25,000 bases of DNA from positions 52,501-77,500 of the forward strand of contig CAJNDS010002555.1 of assembly GCA_905221605.1 (NCBI GenBank), given 5' to 3'. The DNA is from Symbiodinium natans. Lineage: Eukaryota; Sar; Dinophyceae; Suessiales; Symbiodiniaceae. The translations under genes and the position numbers were made by a program. Below are positions 24,555-25,000 of the stretch, in pieces. The stretch's first letter is position 1, and every line of letters starts with the position of its first letter. The notes below the pieces were generated by a model that worked only from the letters and a program-made list of their open reading frames with translations, searched no databases and was not told where the DNA came from.

Positions 24555-24907
24555 CTGGAGGGTGGACGGGAATGGGCAAACAGGGCAAGCAGATGAGACA
24601 TTAACTTTACTCTCCGGCCACAGTCTACGGGCTCGTAGAGTTATATAGGGAGTAGGGCCATAGGGTACTAAAATGGTCGGAAAGCCCCTAACCCTAAGCC
24701 TACATGACTGTATGTTGCTTAGTGCTTTGGGGCCTCAACCCCTATGCAAATCCCAAACCCCAGAACTTAGCTGGGTTTTAGGTCTTAGAGTTCGGGTTGA
24801 AGGGCTGAGGGCTTGGTGCCAGGGGCTAAAGGTTAAGGGTCAGGGGTTAGGGATGGGGCTTAGGGTTTGGGGCTGAGGGTGCGGTGATTAGGTGGAAAGT
24901 GGACGAC

Positions 24908-24978
24908 CCCCCACTTCGCTTCCACAAGCGCCCGCCTGGAAGGTGCGGTGCTCTTGTTTTCGTGCGGACGGTCAGGGG
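24908..24978 (-). CDS. Probable internal exon, unknown protein
   Basis: The minus strand has a strong acceptor (gcattttgtgctccag) followed by 23 open codons beginning PLTVRTKTRAPHLPGGRLWK, and a GTCGTC donor in phase 2. The peptide is basic and soluble-looking. It is the first recognisable exon in transcription order, so the gene continues beyond the right edge of the window. No family was recognised. The frame choice rests on GC-rich third positions and the splice signals. Confidence 0.5.
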
Positions 24979-25000
24979 CTGGAGCACAAAATGCTGCGCA

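Noticed and set aside
24174-24601. 140-codon open frames on both strands near the right end
   Set aside because: Most of their length is the GGGGCAA array; only the part at 24464-24554 has splice signals and coding bias, annotated as an exon.
1-25000. Window as a chromosome end or subtelomere
   Set aside because: Arrays occur in both orientations throughout, are short, and are interrupted by exon-like unique islands; no long terminal array runs off either edge.

Overview
Organism. This looks like nuclear DNA of a dinoflagellate, probably a Symbiodiniaceae-like alga. The window is saturated with the TTTAGGG/CCCTAAA heptamer that dinoflagellates use at telomeres. Many inferred introns begin with GC instead of GT, as is known in dinoflagellates. 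The only plus-strand RNA gene recognised is U2-like. A 12-base match to the 3' part of the dinoflagellate spliced leader lies at 13989-14000. A coccidian such as Eimeria, which also scatters AAACCCT repeats, is the main alternative, but the intron type and the rhodopsin-like exons fit an alga better.

Main reading. Long open reading frames are not the genes here. Between the telomere-like arrays lie short unique islands (about 20-155 bases). On the minus strand many of these read as high-GC3 exons bounded by pyrimidine-AG acceptors and GT/GC donors, and neighbouring exons keep a compatible codon phase over runs of up to eight exons. I read this by eye; no transcript supports it. The minus strand therefore seems to carry one or more many-exon genes over about 25.0-20.8 kb and 17.1-0.1 kb, whose introns are largely telomere-like DNA.

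Layout, in the direction of transcription (right to left). (1) 24978-20914: exons of an unidentified protein or proteins, including a Cys-rich exon and a linked run at 22031-21018. (2) 20780-18319: two arrays of a 17-base CTTTTCGAGAAAAGTGG unit, a duplicated ~200-base segment with a head-to-head CCCTAAA/TTTAGGG palindrome between them, and a U2 snRNA-like gene on the plus strand. (3) 18300-17350: AT-rich DNA without telomere-like repeats, then a G-rich block. (4) 17138-15314: further exons, a soluble-looking segment. (5) 13810-11928: eight phase-linked exons including a helix resembling helix C of microbial (type-1) rhodopsins (R-P-I-E-W-I-A-T-C-P-I-M-Q-L-K). (6) 11801-9444: membrane-like and soluble exons. 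(7) 9491-7572: linked exons ending in a rhodopsin helix F-like W-x-x-F-P then E-G-F-G, and a lysine-bearing helix G-like segment. (8) 6924-132: more exons, several with predicted membrane helices.

Mobile DNA. At least five small inverted-repeat (MITE-like) families sit among the exons, mostly inside inferred introns. One 99-base copy at 4863-4961 coincides with an intron to within one base, as expected of an introner (intron-generating transposon).

Limits: exon edges, joining order, the number of genes, and the link between the two rhodopsin-like blocks are inferences. RNA-seq would settle them.
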